A DNA stretch of 64,000 bases. Source: Nautilus pompilius (taxonomy: Eukaryota > Mollusca > Cephalopoda > Nautilida > Nautilidae). The notes under the pieces are model-generated. The model was not told the origin of the DNA and made no database searches. It was given only the letters and a program-made list of their open reading frames with translations. The stretch covers positions 185,510 to 249,509 of the forward strand of contig JACATO010001067.1 in assembly GCA_018389105.1 (NCBI GenBank), given 5' to 3'. Every line of letters begins with the position of its first letter. The first letter of the stretch is position 1. A program made the position numbers and the translations under genes. This document shows positions 28,206 to 40,077 of the stretch, in pieces.

Positions 28206-31144
28206 GCTGTTTGCTTGTTGTTCTTCGGTTTTGGATAGTAGCAGAAGGCTGCGTCGGTTGCTTAGCGACAGACACCGGTTGTCGTCGGTGTAAGCTAATT
28301 AACTATTCAAGGTGTAACTCTAACCCGAACACCGATGCCAGCCTGCAAAAGTTTGAAATAAGCGCATAAAAGAATTTCTTCGTAATTTTAGAAGATAATA
28401 AATAAATCGGATTCCAAATAAGAGAACTGGGATTAAAGTATTCCCGGCTATTTTATAGTAAGCCGCCTCTTAATACCCAGCATGCATCATTCCAGCAGCA
28501 GCTCAACCTCTGCATCATTAAACTTCCTAATCGTTTTCACTGACTGGCGTGAATCAGTCAACTTAAAGGATTCCTCTTTTTATTTTTCTAGTTTCATCGC
28601 TATTTATTTAAATTTTATACGAGCCTTGTTATTTCCTTCCTCATTCGCATTTCTGCGTGGTTAATGAACTTATTCATGTATTCCACAACCTTAATGTTCA
28701 CGCACGGGTTGGTCGTTAGAGCGTTAATCCCTAATGTGATATTGCACATAAAAGAAATTGTATCGCTATTTTAAAAATCCACCTACTCAGTTATTTGCAT
28801 GAAATATGTGAAAGATCATTTACCGTTATGAGTCAGATGGTTTATCGCCATCAGTAGAGTTCTTGAGACTTCTTCGGTGTTGCATAGTACTCATGTAATC
28901 TTTTAAAACGGGAATAAGGCAGGATAAGTTTGGAAAAATAACAGAGTCAGCAAAAATTCAGTTATTTTCATACCTCACGGTATTTTATTCATCTTTTAAA
29001 TAATAATAATATATAGAATAATGCATAAATAATATTATACTACACATTAAAGATCTCGTATTACGCATACGAGACTTCACTGTCCAGTCGGAGTCTGTCT
29101 CCGCCGCTATTATTATTTGAAAGTCGGGTACGAGTTCTTTGAAGGGCTTTTTTTTGAAACCCCCTTTATTCGGTAAATGTTGGGGTTTCTGAAATACAGT
29201 CTCTCCCACCCCCTTAATAATTCTGTGAGCAGCACTCTTCTTCTTGTCTTCTCTTTCTTTCCGGAGCCGGCCCGGTGTAAAGCCCAGCGGCGATTCGGCA
29301 TCTTCGTCACGGCTGGCTGCAATAATGGTCAGAGAGGCAGCTCCCGAGCAGTCGATGGTTTTTCGTTTCCGACTGCACCATCCATCCATCCATCCACCCA
29401 CCCGGTCGCCTGGCGGTGTTCTCCAGAAGAGAAGCGCCCTGGCGTGAATGCTCGTGGCCTTCAGATGTCTGGGTTACGGACCCCATTGAATTCAACTTTC
29501 GGTCGGCAGGAAAGTTTTCTCAAACGAGAAGATGTCCGCACGGTTTCGATATTTCTATGGGGGTGGTTTTCTCGAGAGAGAGAGAGTGTGTGTCAGTTGA
29601 TATAATTTATCCCGGAACTTCCACGATGTTCCGTCTAACTCCCCCTACAAAGAGCGGTGTCAACGAGGAAAGTATCGCGCCGCTGGCTGGCCCCGTGGCT
29701 CAGTCCGCGGTCGGTCGGGGATGGGTGCGAGCGAACCTCGGGCGGTTTACAGAAGTTAAGGGGGGGCAGGGAGACCTCGTTCTCCCCTAACTCGGCCTTC
29801 CGTTTAGCGCGTCGCTTTACGACAGATGGACCTCTCTGGAGCTGGCGTGGGATCTCTGGCGACGAACGTTCCAGGTGTGGAGGCCGGTATATGTTCGCGG
29901 ACAGCCCCACACGCCCTTTCCTTGAGACGAGCCCGGTCAGTGGGAGAGGCAGCCGCCGCATCATCATCATCATCATCATCATCTAAAGATGTCTGGAACT
30001 GTTCGTCAGCAGGAACACGCTTCCTCGGCGTGTTCAAATATGAAGGTCAACGGTTGTTCTATGCCTCGTCTCCGTAGCTTTAAATCAATTTTAAATCTTT
30101 AGTTTATTTAAAAACCTTCTATTTTCGGGGACGCCATCATAATCTAGTCACCTGTTGTTGTTACGTTGGTTTTTGTTGTAGAAAACGGAAAATAAGGACA
30201 AGGAGGAGTAGAGAGCCATTCTGTATGTCGTCAGCAGGTCAGGCTACCTTTAAACCTATTCGATCCTCCTCCCGTGTAGCTGGGAGATTCCTTTAGTTCT
30301 ATCACATTGGCAGGTTGAGGACGGACGGACGGCTGGCTGGCTGGCTGGCTGGCTCTCAGCTGACGATCTAGAAGCTCCTGGAGGCGTTCGGGGGGGAACC
30401 TAGGGAAGAAGTTAGATTCTCGATGATTCCTCTTCCAGACTACGATCAGTGTACTATGGACATCGAATTTTATATGCCCTTTTTTTTATTTTGGCACAGT
30501 GGAGAGAGATTCGCCTTTAAAATTGCCTCAGACCTGAGAAATGTCGATATCTTCAACGATCTGCCGTTGACTCTGAACGGCCTGTATGACATCACAGAAT
30601 CCGCCTGTTTTCTCCACACTGAGAGCGGACTCAGGGCCATCTCTCTACCTAGTCGTCCAGTATGAAATTACCACACCTGAAATGTGTACCTTTTGGTCAG
30701 ATACATTCACAAATCAATATAACATGACTTTGTATATATATCAGTATGCAAGTTGTAATTACGTAAACAAAGAATTGAATTAAGTGGGAAAACGCGGTCT
30801 AGGTTTCTCTGGCTCCACGCGGTGCTGTCCAGCAAGGAAAGCATTTCAAATTCCAAGCTGCCTTAATTAGGGGAGGTTTCAAATATGACCCTTGTTTGGA
30901 AGAAATATTTGTTTTCTAGCATTGCCGATCTCAACCCAATATCGGGAGGATACACGTTCAAAAACAAGAAGAGCTGTGGAAGAAAGAAGCGTTTAACCAT
31001 GGCCAATGGGCGTTCTGAGCGACAAAGCAGGAGAGCAGCCAAGAACTCTGCAGATGAGCCCGCACCGCCGTAGCTCTCCTGTCAAGAAGAACACGAACAC
31101 CTTCGAGAGCGTCCTTGCCGCGGAGAAAACCGCGTGGCTTTCGG

Positions 31145-31258
31145 TTGTTCGTCATAGGTTTTCAAGTCTCTGGTCAGTTCGGGGGTTCGTGGCTTCTGAC
31201 GTCACTCAGTTTTGTACTCCTGATTCAGAGGCGCTAAAAGTGATGGCGTCTCGATGAA
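31145..31258 (+). repeat. Dispersed repeat, copy 1
   Basis: CGTCATAGGTTTTCAAGTCT and, further on, CTTCTGACGTCACTC and TTCAGAGGCGCTAAAAGTG also occur, slightly changed, at 35300-35412 in the same order and orientation. The family is unknown. Confidence 0.65.
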
Positions 31259-33089
31259 GGGAGGAGTTCCAAAAGTGTAGGCGAGCTGGTTGTTTACTTG
31301 GGGATGGGGATGGCTAAGGAATCCCAATTGAGACGTTAAATGCTGCCGTGACCACCTCCACAGTACATATTATCGGATGTGTGTGTGTGTGTGTGAATTC
31401 CGGGCGGGAAAGGGTTAAGAGCTAGAAAAATTCCTTGGAGATCATCGGCACTGCTTCTGAGACGTGGAACATGCGAGTAAAATATTTAATTGTGGTTTAA
31501 ACGATGTGTCTTTAATATGCAGCCATCGGGGCCGAGCATCATCATCCTTCTTTCGGTGGGGCGAGAGCGAGGAAGCTCGGACCGTCCGATTCGCCCGACG
31601 GCCTCCGCTGCCACTTCGCGACAAGCTCAGACTAACCAGGGTTGTCGGCAATCATCTCCAAAGCGTAACAATCGTCATCGAGGCTCTCATTCCACTCGAC
31701 GAGACCATTTTCCGCGGATCAGTTCGTCAACCTTCTTGTGCGCGTTGTCATCATCAACAGCTGCTGCCGGCCCGCCCGCTGCGAGGCGTATCTTCAAGTT
31801 CACTTTCCCCCACCCCTACTTTTCACACGATTTATCCGGCGTCTCCCGGCTCTCGCATCAACACGCACACACACACATATATGTCCGTATAGGTCCATCA
31901 TGGGACAGCGAATCTCAATTGGCAAAATCCCCTCAGCTGTAAGGTATTCAATTACTGCCATCAATGCTGGCTGCCACTTTGAACTGCTGGGGTATGTATG
32001 CTCCGGTTGGGAGAGGGGCGATAATTTTGACAGTAGTGACTATACATTGTAAAAAAGTGTCTCGTGTATAATTACCATTACTGCGCCTTTTACTATTCTT
32101 TAGCAAAGAGATGGGAACCATTACTTCTAGGGTATTTCTCGTACAAACGAACATTTAAGAAAACGTAAACTGGTGTAAAATGAAGCTAATTCAACCTTTA
32201 TATATATATTATTAACTGATGTGATTTAAATACCCATTCTTAAGATTATTCTTATCCTTTTACTTTAGCACCCGAAATTCCACACATTGAGCTACCACGT
32301 ACGTTTAACAACCAAACTTGGAGGTTATCTCCCTTGACACTGGACTAACCATTAGCTTAGACTCAACTTATTCCGTCGCAATATCTTCTTTTCTTTCTGC
32401 TTTTTTTTTTTTTTTTTAAACTTAACGACTAAACATTAATTTCCAGGGAATTTCAGAAGATTTAACTTTCCTTAGTTTTCAAACGCGTGTGGGGTGGGGG
32501 CGACGCAAGAGGTCTGTCAAGAACAACAAACACGAACTTCGTAATTCGTCGCTGCGCGAGATGGCGTTTGGTTGCGTCATCGTTGTGCAAGATGGTGGAC
32601 TGTCTGTCATGAGTTCTGACTTTATTCAATATCCCTTTTGTTCCCACTTTCGAAAGAGCTAAGGAAAAGTTTGTTGTTGTTTTTTTTTAAAAAAAACAAC
32701 AAAACAAACCATACACTGATTGGTTTTCGAATAACTGACATGGTAATATTTAATTTTTGATTAGTAGTTCTAGCATTAAAACAAAATCACAGATCATAAG
32801 TGGTAGTGATGTGTGTGTGTGTGTGTGTGTGTGTTGGAAAATGTGCCCACTGCAGTGGTTCATGTAAGACGGACAATAGAAAAATCTTGTTTCTCTGCTC
32901 GTGTTGCAATAAAAATGATAGGAATCTAAATGATCTCTTTTCCGTTCGTCACCGTCGTACGCCTCCTTCCTATAATGGTTTCGAGATTAGGAATCGTGTT
33001 CTTACTGAGTGGGTGGCAGTAACACTGTGGGAGGTCACCAGCAAGGAAGCCCTTTAAAGAACCTCCGCTTCTTTTAGAGGAGGGAGGAA

Positions 33090-33200
33090 GAAGCCCACTT
33101 TGGCCGGCTGGTGGAGAAGAGGGAGAAAAACCCGTGCCCAGGGCGACACGCTAAACCGACCAGGATCCGAACCCGGACTACCCTGACCGCCCCACGTTTT
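33090..33200 (-). mobile_element. tRNA-derived SINE fragment
   Basis: On the minus strand the sequence GTCCGGGTTCGGATCC (about 33161-33178) forms a near-consensus B box with tRNA-like surroundings, followed by a diverged body. It is truncated. I see no cloverleaf that would support a functional tRNA gene. Confidence 0.5.
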
Positions 33201-33249
33201 GATAACATCTCCCAGCAACAAATTTAAAAGCAAACGGCATTAAATCGGA

Positions 33250-33463
33250 ACATTGGGGGTCTCTCCGAGAACCAAGTCAGACTTGGTACAGAGGTGGGGG
33301 GTCTCTCCGAGAACCAAGTCAGACTTGGTACAGAGGGGGGGGGAGTCTCTCCGAGAACCAAGTCAGACTTGGTACAGGGGGGGGGGGGTCTCTCCGAGAA
33401 CCAAGTCAGACTTGGTACAGAGGGGGGGGTCTCTCCGAGAACCAAGTCAGACTTGGTACAGGT
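33250..33463 (+). repeat. 43-bp G-rich tandem repeat, five copies
   Basis: Copies begin at 33259, 33301, 33345, 33388 and 33429. Each unit has GTCTCTCCGAGAACC, then the near-palindrome CCAAGTCAGACTTGG, then GTACAG and a run of 5-10 G. The units differ mainly in the length of the G run. The repeated peptide frames over it are artefacts. Confidence 0.95.
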
Positions 33464-34752
33464 GTCGAGGAGGAGGAGGAAGTAAGTAAGTGTTTGTCCC
33501 TTCGCTTTTTAACGTGTGAAATTATTATTATTATTATTATTATGGCTAGCTGCCGAGTATTAACCCCCTGCGTACCGCGTCAGTGCTTACCTGACGCTTA
33601 CCACCTCCCAGCCCTGGAGCTCTCTGACTGGAGCTATTCCCCAGTTTGGGACATAGCGAGATCCATCCGCGTAGGGAGGTGGGTGGGTCCATCTAAATAA
33701 GAAAATCGGGCGGGTATACAGAAAACACGAAATAAAGGGGAGAATAAGTACAAAGGGAACACCTGGGTTGGAAAATGAAAGGACTTAAAATTGTATGAAC
33801 TCCCTGCTTTTAGAAATTGTTTAATGTTTTCTTTTTTTAAAAAAAAAGGGGGGCGGGGGGCAAGAACAACGCGGAACAGTCGTATTATTTGTTTTCGCGG
33901 AGATTTATGAACGGGTGGGGCTCTCCGAGGAGCGGAGGGTGGCGGTTCGATAACGAGACGAACGGGTAAACCACGTGACGCCAAACGGGCGGCTGCTGGA
34001 TGGCAGACGACCGCGGCAAAAGCGATTTGGCGGGGTTATGGATAACGGGAGTCTATCAAAAACGATTGCCAGGAGTCGATTGGTGAGGTGGGGGGGGGAG
34101 AGTTGGGAAAGGAGATCAAACGCGAAAGAAGAGTAGCGGTTAGGGGGGGTGGGGGAGGGAGAGAGGAACAGCGTTGGTGGTCTTTCCGCCAGATGACCAC
34201 ATCTCCCGCGAGCGGCCTGAACCTGCCTCCCTCCCCTCCCCTCCCCTCCCCCATCGACGAGCAACCTGACCCGAGGACATCGGAGCTGGGCGATAACGTA
34301 CACTTGGAGATTAGCGGACTGAGTACGTGTCGTAGATAGCGGGGGTCCCCTTTGTTTTAACCCACTCCTTCCCGCGGAAACGGGGCTAACCTTTGTTCTC
34401 GACGTAAAAACAGGGGGAGATAACCGGTTAGTGGTGGGGGGAGCGTCTGTAGTAGTTTTTTACAAGTAGGACGCGCTTGGGAGAAACGTCAGGCGACATC
34501 TTGGCCTGAAATACTTTCATCCCACTACACCTCTGCTAAAGCCAGAGTAAGGTTCGACGGGGGGGGGACAATGTACAGGTACGAAGTCATTAAATATTTC
34601 TGGTTACTGTCAACACCTTTCGGGGGGGGAGAGGGGAGAGAAATTAACGTTTCGATAGATCTTCTCCGGTCGTCGTCCTTTCAGCTGAAATCTAAGAAAG
34701 CCAGCCCCATGTTACGGAAACATGACGTAGAGCATCAGGGATCTAGACACAG
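33464..34752. other. Intergenic GC-rich DNA with G/C tracts
   Basis: No gene is recognised. There are long G runs near 34088 and 34143 and CCCTC repeats near 34224-34250. Frames here (33905-34303 minus and others) follow these low-complexity tracts. Confidence 0.5.
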
Positions 34753-34962
34753 ACTCTCTCCATCTCTCCCTCTCTCTCTCTCTCTCTCTCTATACATCTC
34801 TCTCTCTCTCTCTCTCTGCATCTCTCTCCATCTCTCTCTCTCTCACTCTCCATCTCTCTCTCTCTCTCTACATCTCTCTCCATCCTCTCTCTCTCATCTC
34901 TCTACATATCTCTCTACATATCTCTCTCCATCTCTCTCTCTCTCATCTCTCTACATCTCTCT

Positions 34963-34993
<31 letters not shown>

Positions 34994-35006
34994 ACATCTC
35001 TCTTTC
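34753..35006. repeat. CT-rich microsatellite block 2
   Basis: About 250 bp of CTCTCT with CCATCT, TACATCT and TACATATCT interruptions. It is similar in style to the blocks at 25.3 kb and 48.2 kb. Confidence 0.96.
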
Positions 35007-35289
35007 TGTGAAGGTTACGTACCATGGCCGCCAAAACAGAAACCTGCCAGTACTTTGAACAAGAGATCCCTTTTGGACCCAGATGTCGGGGAGAGCCTGC
35101 TAATTACACTACTGGTTTTCTGCGTAAAGATAGCTTTTGTAATAACTCACCAATGTCTTGAATTTCTGAAAAAATTACGGTAATTGTAGTCTTTCAGTGA
35201 TGTTAATGCGCGAATGGACTACGCAGTAGTAGCTCTTCTTTTTAGGTGAAAACGAACAACCTGTGTGGTACGTCATAGTTGTGCAGTTT

Positions 35290-35412
35290 GCAGTATGGTG
35301 TTTGTCTGTGCGTCATAGCTTTTCAAGACTACGGCGTTCTCGGTTTTTGACGCCACTCCATTTCGTGTTCTTAGTTCAGAGGGTGCTAAAAGTGTTGCTT
35401 CTTCATCAGCCT
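35290..35412 (+). repeat. Dispersed repeat, copy 2
   Basis: It contains GCGTCATAGCTTTTCAAGACT and then TTTTTGACGCCACTCCATTT and GTGCTAAAAGTGTTGC, collinear with 31145-31258. The copies are diverged, so this is an old family. Confidence 0.65.
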
Positions 35413-35769
35413 GGAATTCAACATAGGAGAAACGCGTGGAATATTCCCGCTGACGTCACAAGCCCAAAGAATTTAAGATATGAGATGCAAAGGTGCGAAT
35501 TTCCAAATGTATGCTCGTTCTTGGGTATAAATCTGGGTGCGCTGCAGCCGGCGTCACGTGTGCAGTAAAGCTTGCAGTTGCAGAATGGTGGCACGCAGTG
35601 ATTTCAACATTGTGTGGCCAGACATCATCGTTATCCGGCAGACCTCGAATACAAGACGGAAGTCTACTTTCCAGTGGCAAGTCGGAAAGGGATACGCACA
35701 GGTCAAGATTCTTCCACGGGGTCCAGTCTGGACTGGAAGGTCCGCCAGCCCGGCAGGGGAAGAAGCTCC

Positions 35770-35815
35770 ACTATTGTCTTTCGTTTTTAGATGTGGGAGA
35801 AAACTCACGCGGTAT
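35770..35815 (-). repeat. SINE-like core fragment (CCTCCCACATC family)
   Basis: The minus strand reads TTTTCTCCCACATCTAAAAA with CCGCGTGAG just 5' of it. The same arrangement is found on the + strand at about 46053-46090 and 47607-47655. It is probably one old SINE family. Confidence 0.45.
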
Positions 35816-36590
35816 GGGGCTGCGGACGAAGAGTGAGAAAAGAGAATATGCCAGGCAGATAACCCTAACCCGGCGTCTGTAAACACGCCATTTTCGAATC
35901 GGTGACGTTACCGACTGCCATAAGCGGACGGTGAGAGAACAGGTTTGTTACTTGTAGCGCCTTGCATCCGATCAAGGAAGAGGGAATCCCATTTGTTGGT
36001 CTCCTATAAGAAAAACGCCATCGCTGCTTTTTAATTAGTCTATTCAATGTCATTCTTCGGTGGCAGGAAAGGATGCTTTCTGATAAATGTTTGACCCATT
36101 TGGGCTTTTCTGACGACAGCTTCAAAGTTCAGCAGAGGCGGGGATATTTTCACACCTAGGAAAATGGATATCGGGATTATTCGGAATCATTCGTTAATTT
36201 AGCCAAAGAAGTAAAGGAAACAAACAGCAAGACCCGGGGCTGTTTCTGTGTCATCAGCTTGCCAATGAAAATTGTGCTTTTTAGAATACAAATCAGCTTT
36301 AAAATGTGGTAGGTATCCTCTGTAATTCCTCGTGCAAACCCCAATCCAGTTCAAGCTTCTCTTCACACTCCGCCCTATTTGATTACAGGGATCCTTTATT
36401 GTTTTAGGTCTTGGTTCTGAACAGTCCAAAGAAGAGGACTGTGTCACGCTGACCTTGGCATACCGTACCGCTTCAGCGCCAGGGAGAGTTCTGGCCGGCA
36501 TTGTTGTCCATGGCAAGCAGAGGAAGGAGGAAACGAGAGCTGGAGAATGTTGGGGCATTTAAGGCAAAGGGTCCAAATACGACAACAGTA
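35816..36590. other. Intergenic DNA, nothing recognised
   Basis: No gene or clear repeat was found. The frame 36199-36558 minus (119 residues) is unrecognised. Confidence 0.45.
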
Positions 36591-36737
36591 TCAAGCTCTC
36601 AGTCATAAGTTATACAATGGTGAACAGAAGTTTAAGAAAGAACCAGAAATGTTCGATGTTTTGTTAGGAAATCCCAATTCTTAGAGATTACGTGAGATAA
36701 GCAGATCAAGGAAGTATTGGTATCAGCCCGGCAGCGA

Positions 36738-37893
36738 TTATGCTATATATGAGTTCCACAAGGCGAATACACCGGTCTGTGCAAATATCGGCCGAGTCGA
36801 CTGAATAATTTGGAACAATAAATCCAAATTTCCGGGATTTCTATCTTTGTTTATAGCTTTCCGTAGATTCTCTGCCGGATCCAAATCACGACTTTGAGCC
36901 GGCCACTCTAGAACGGGAAGTTTCTGACCTGTGAGATGCTGCTTGATGGTGGCGGCCAAATGTTTCGGTTCGTTAACACTTCGGGAAATTCAGTCGCGAG
37001 GGCGGCAGTTTTCAGAATATGGTTCTACAATATTAATCAAAATGTACAGGTAAACAGACCTATTGATTATTTCCTGAATAGGGCCTGTCGCCTTTCGGGC
37101 TGCCCTACACCGTAATGGGCCCAGCCCCATCTCTGGCACACTTCGGATAAAGCAGAATCTTCGCCGCGCTTGGTTTGATAAACCTCTGGAACCGGGATTC
37201 ATCGAACCAGAGCTGGGGCTAATGGACACGGTCCTTGGATTCTTGACAGAGGATTTCCTCCTGGCAACACGCCCCTTATCAATTCGAAATCGGAAAGCCG
37301 TCTCTGGGTGGTTCTTTGACGGTCCATTTCGGACGGACGCTCCATCTTCCCATCGGTCCGACCACCAATTTCTCGCGGTCTCCCACTTCCATGGCGCTCG
37401 ATGTAGCGGCCCTTTGTCCGTACAGCTTCGGGGGCCAGACTGCGATCTCGGGATATGCGAGCTTCTCCTCCCGCGACTCCACGACTTCAACTGGCTTTTT
37501 AACCCTTTGTAGAAATTAGTCTACTACCGTCTATTGGTTGTAGGGGAACACACCCCCTCCACAAATATAAGCGGATGACGTTGGCGTTCTTAAACTTTTG
37601 TCTCTCACTGTACATTACCGTATAAACGACATATCCACAAACCACAACAAGCTTCAGTCGCAGCAAGATGTCCTCTACCGTGAGCCTGTCCACTGGGGCT
37701 ACTGTCGATCTGACATCTTTGGACATTTGGCGGAGCGACGACGAACGCGGCCGCTCTGAATCACTGTCCCGTCTTCTCTAGAAGTCGTTTTACGGGAATC
37801 CCTGCCGTGTTGTGAAGTTTCTACCCCTCTTTCTCCAGGGAAGCCCGCCCAGCCATGCCATCTATGGGTTTCTGCGTATCGTCTCGGCGCCAT
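36738..37893 (-). pseudogene. Degenerate Tc1-like transposase
   Basis: The C-terminal part is a frame at 36738-36959 with LPVLEWPAQSRDLDPAENL, the conserved region around the third catalytic acid of Tc1-like DDE transposases. The central part (36990-37490) and the N-terminal part (about 37699-37893, with SRKTTSREDGTVIQSGRV) are in different frames, with stops and frameshifts between them. The element is dead. No inverted terminal repeats were found with confidence. It lies in the CPOX-NOTUM intergenic region. Confidence 0.75.
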
Positions 37894-38436
37894 GTTTTTT
37901 CACGATGTTAACAGATTACAGAAGACAAGAGGAGTTCGTGTCACGTGACAATTTCCTGACAGTTTTAACAACAGAAAGGTTTCTGAATAACGGATGTTTT
38001 ATTTACAATAGATAATTTACATTGCCAAAATAAGGGGCAAAATGTTACAAGTATTTTTTCTTACCAGACCGTACGTAATGATCGGACGGAGATCGCCCAG
38101 TGTTGGGGAAAACAATTCGTTAAGGAGACGTGTCCATACTAAAAACAGGGGCAGCTGCCGCTAGTAACCCATCACAGGTGGCTACGAAAGACATTTACCT
38201 TCCCAACTAATTAACTAGGTGTGTGCTAGCCATGCATGAAGGATTTTGCCCTGAAGAAAAAGATGTAGAAATTTCTATTTTGACAAAAAAAAAAAAAAAA
38301 AAATTATTTGCATACATAACTGGCCGCCGACATCTTGAGTCAGCCAGTCATAGGTTGCATTCTGTATTGGTATCGCGGGAAAAGACGAGAATAGCCGAAT
38401 GGATTAAGCACAAGAGAAATTTAAAATTTATTTATT
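37894..38436. other. Intergenic DNA before the satellite
   Basis: It contains an A-run near 38285 and a TTTA repeat at 38428-38446. On the minus strand that repeat is a series of AATAAA-like signals and could serve as a distant poly(A) site for NOTUM. That is speculative. Confidence 0.4.
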
Positions 38437-39362
38437 TATTTATTTATAGTTAGGTTTAAAACTTTAAAGAAATCAAGTGTATTTTCGGCCTCCTACGGAA
38501 TTCCGGGAACACCCGATTACGGCCGAATGAATGGATCAGTCAGGATGATCGATACGTCTGCAATTTTGAATTAAATAGTTTAAAAAATGAAGGAAAAAAA
38601 CGATTATGCTGTCAGGCGATAAATTATTCATTTATAGCTACAAAACTTTAAATAAATCAGTGTAATTTCGGCCTCCTACGGAATTCCGGGAACACCCGAT
38701 TACGGCCGAATGAATGGATCGGTCAGGATGATCGATACGTCTGCAATTTTGAATTAAATAGTTTAAAAAATGAAGAGAAAAAAACGATTATGCTGTCAGG
38801 CGATAAATTATTCATTTATAGCTACAAAACTTTAAATAAATCAGTGTAATTTCGGCCTCCTACGGAATTCCGGGAACACCCGATTACGGCCGAATGAATG
38901 GATCGGTCAGGATGATCGATACGTCTGCAATTTTGAATTAAATAGTTTAAAAAATTAAGAGAAAAAAACGATTATGCTGTCAGGCGATAAATTATTCATT
39001 TATAGCTACAAAACTTTAAATAAATCAGTGTATTTTCGGCCTCCTACGGAATTCCGGGAACACCCGATTACGGCCGAATGAATGGATCGGTCAGGATGAT
39101 CGATACGTCTGCAATTTTGAATTAAATAGTTTAAAAAATGAAGAGAAAAAAACGATTATGCTGTCAGGCGATAAATTATTCATTTATAGCTACAAAACTT
39201 TAAATAAATCAGTGTATTTTCGGCCTCCTACGGAATTCCGGGAACACCCGATTACGGCCGAATGAATGGATCAATCGGGGTGATCGATACCGCTGCAATT
39301 TTGAATTAAATTGTTTTTAAAAATGAAGAGAAAAAAAATCCGATTATGTTGTCAGGCGATAA
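38437..39362. repeat. 184-bp satellite array, five monomers
   Basis: Using TTCGGCCTCCTACGGAATTCC as reference, monomers start at 38484, 38667, 38851, 39035 and 39219, a period of 183-184 bp. The last is diverged and ends near 39362. Inner copies are almost identical. Each has a GATTACGGCCGAAT stretch and an AT-rich half. The array begins about 420 bp downstream of the NOTUM stop codon. Confidence 0.97.
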
Positions 39363-39784
39363 AGGATTAACATCAAAAATTGTATACAGGAAACTTTAGG
39401 CTTCCAAAACTAGCAATTCGGCCGGTTTATGTCAGGAAATTGCGAAAGGAAATCGTTAAACTTCGTTGTTGCGTCATCGGGCTAAGAATTCGGCGAGGTC
39501 TCAGCAGCTGTCACGTGTCTGACTCTTCTGCCTGATCGTCGCGTCACGGATAATCACCAGCGCGCCGATCGATCGCCATGACCTGTTCGTGGCTGAACGG
39601 TTTAGTTGTCAGCCCACCAGGTTTTCGTCCGTTCCCTGACTCGAACCCTGGCGGCTAATGCCGCCTGTTATCGGGGTAATCCTATTAACACTTACAACGA
39701 ACACAGAATACAAACACGGGTCGGCCGGCTGCGGAGCTCGCACACCACACCACACCACCCCACCCCCCTCGGCCCGTCCGTCTC
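39363..39784. other. Region just downstream of the NOTUM stop
   Basis: On the minus strand this is the likely NOTUM 3' UTR. No AATAAA is evident in it. The GC-rich frames over it continue from the NOTUM exon in the wrong frame. Confidence 0.5.
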
Positions 39785-40077
39785 TCACGTCTGCTGGGCC
39801 AGCAGCTGGACCAGCACGTCGTGATCCATGGCCTGCAGCGACTCGACGTTCATGTCCAGCGCCTTGGCCACCGTGGACAGGTCCAGGCCGAGCTGTCTGA
39901 GGAAGTCCACGAAGTTCTCTTCTTCGCCCGTGTACGGGTTCCTCAGCTTGGGGCAGGCGAAGTTGCACTGCGGCCACGCGCAGGCGTCGATGAGGAGATG
40001 CTTGCAAGAATCGTCGTCTTCTTCGTCGTCTTCATCATCATCCGGCCAAGGGTCCGACGATCGCCGTTCTCGCCTCT
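39785..40077 (-). CDS. NOTUM: NOTUM last exon with stop
   Basis: Acceptor GAAATTTCAG. It begins RRERRSSDPWP, then an Asp/Glu run of about 11 residues, then the conserved LLIDACAWPQCNFACP and YTGEEENFVDFLRQLGLD, ending LVQLLAQQT and TGA (39785-39787). The frame extends upstream past the acceptor, but the splice phase from exon 11 selects this boundary. Confidence 0.95.

Larger units (their letters stand above)
28206..33240. other. CpG-rich intergenic DNA without a recognised gene
   Basis: The stretch is GC-rich with many CpG and short simple repeats: (ATC)n at 29959-29983, CATC units near 29382 and GGCT units near 30333. Several overlapping long frames occur at 29177-29990 and 31464-31942. 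They overlap on both strands and look like the low stop density of GC-rich DNA. The frame 30423-30665 (80 residues) is the cleanest orphan but is unrecognised. Confidence 0.45.

Noticed and set aside
29177-29990. Overlapping frames of 100-140 residues on both strands
   Set aside because: Low stop density in GC-rich DNA; mutually overlapping, with simple repeats and no known motif.
33224-33489. Frames with repeated peptide units
   Set aside because: They come from the 43-bp tandem repeat, which is open in several frames on both strands.
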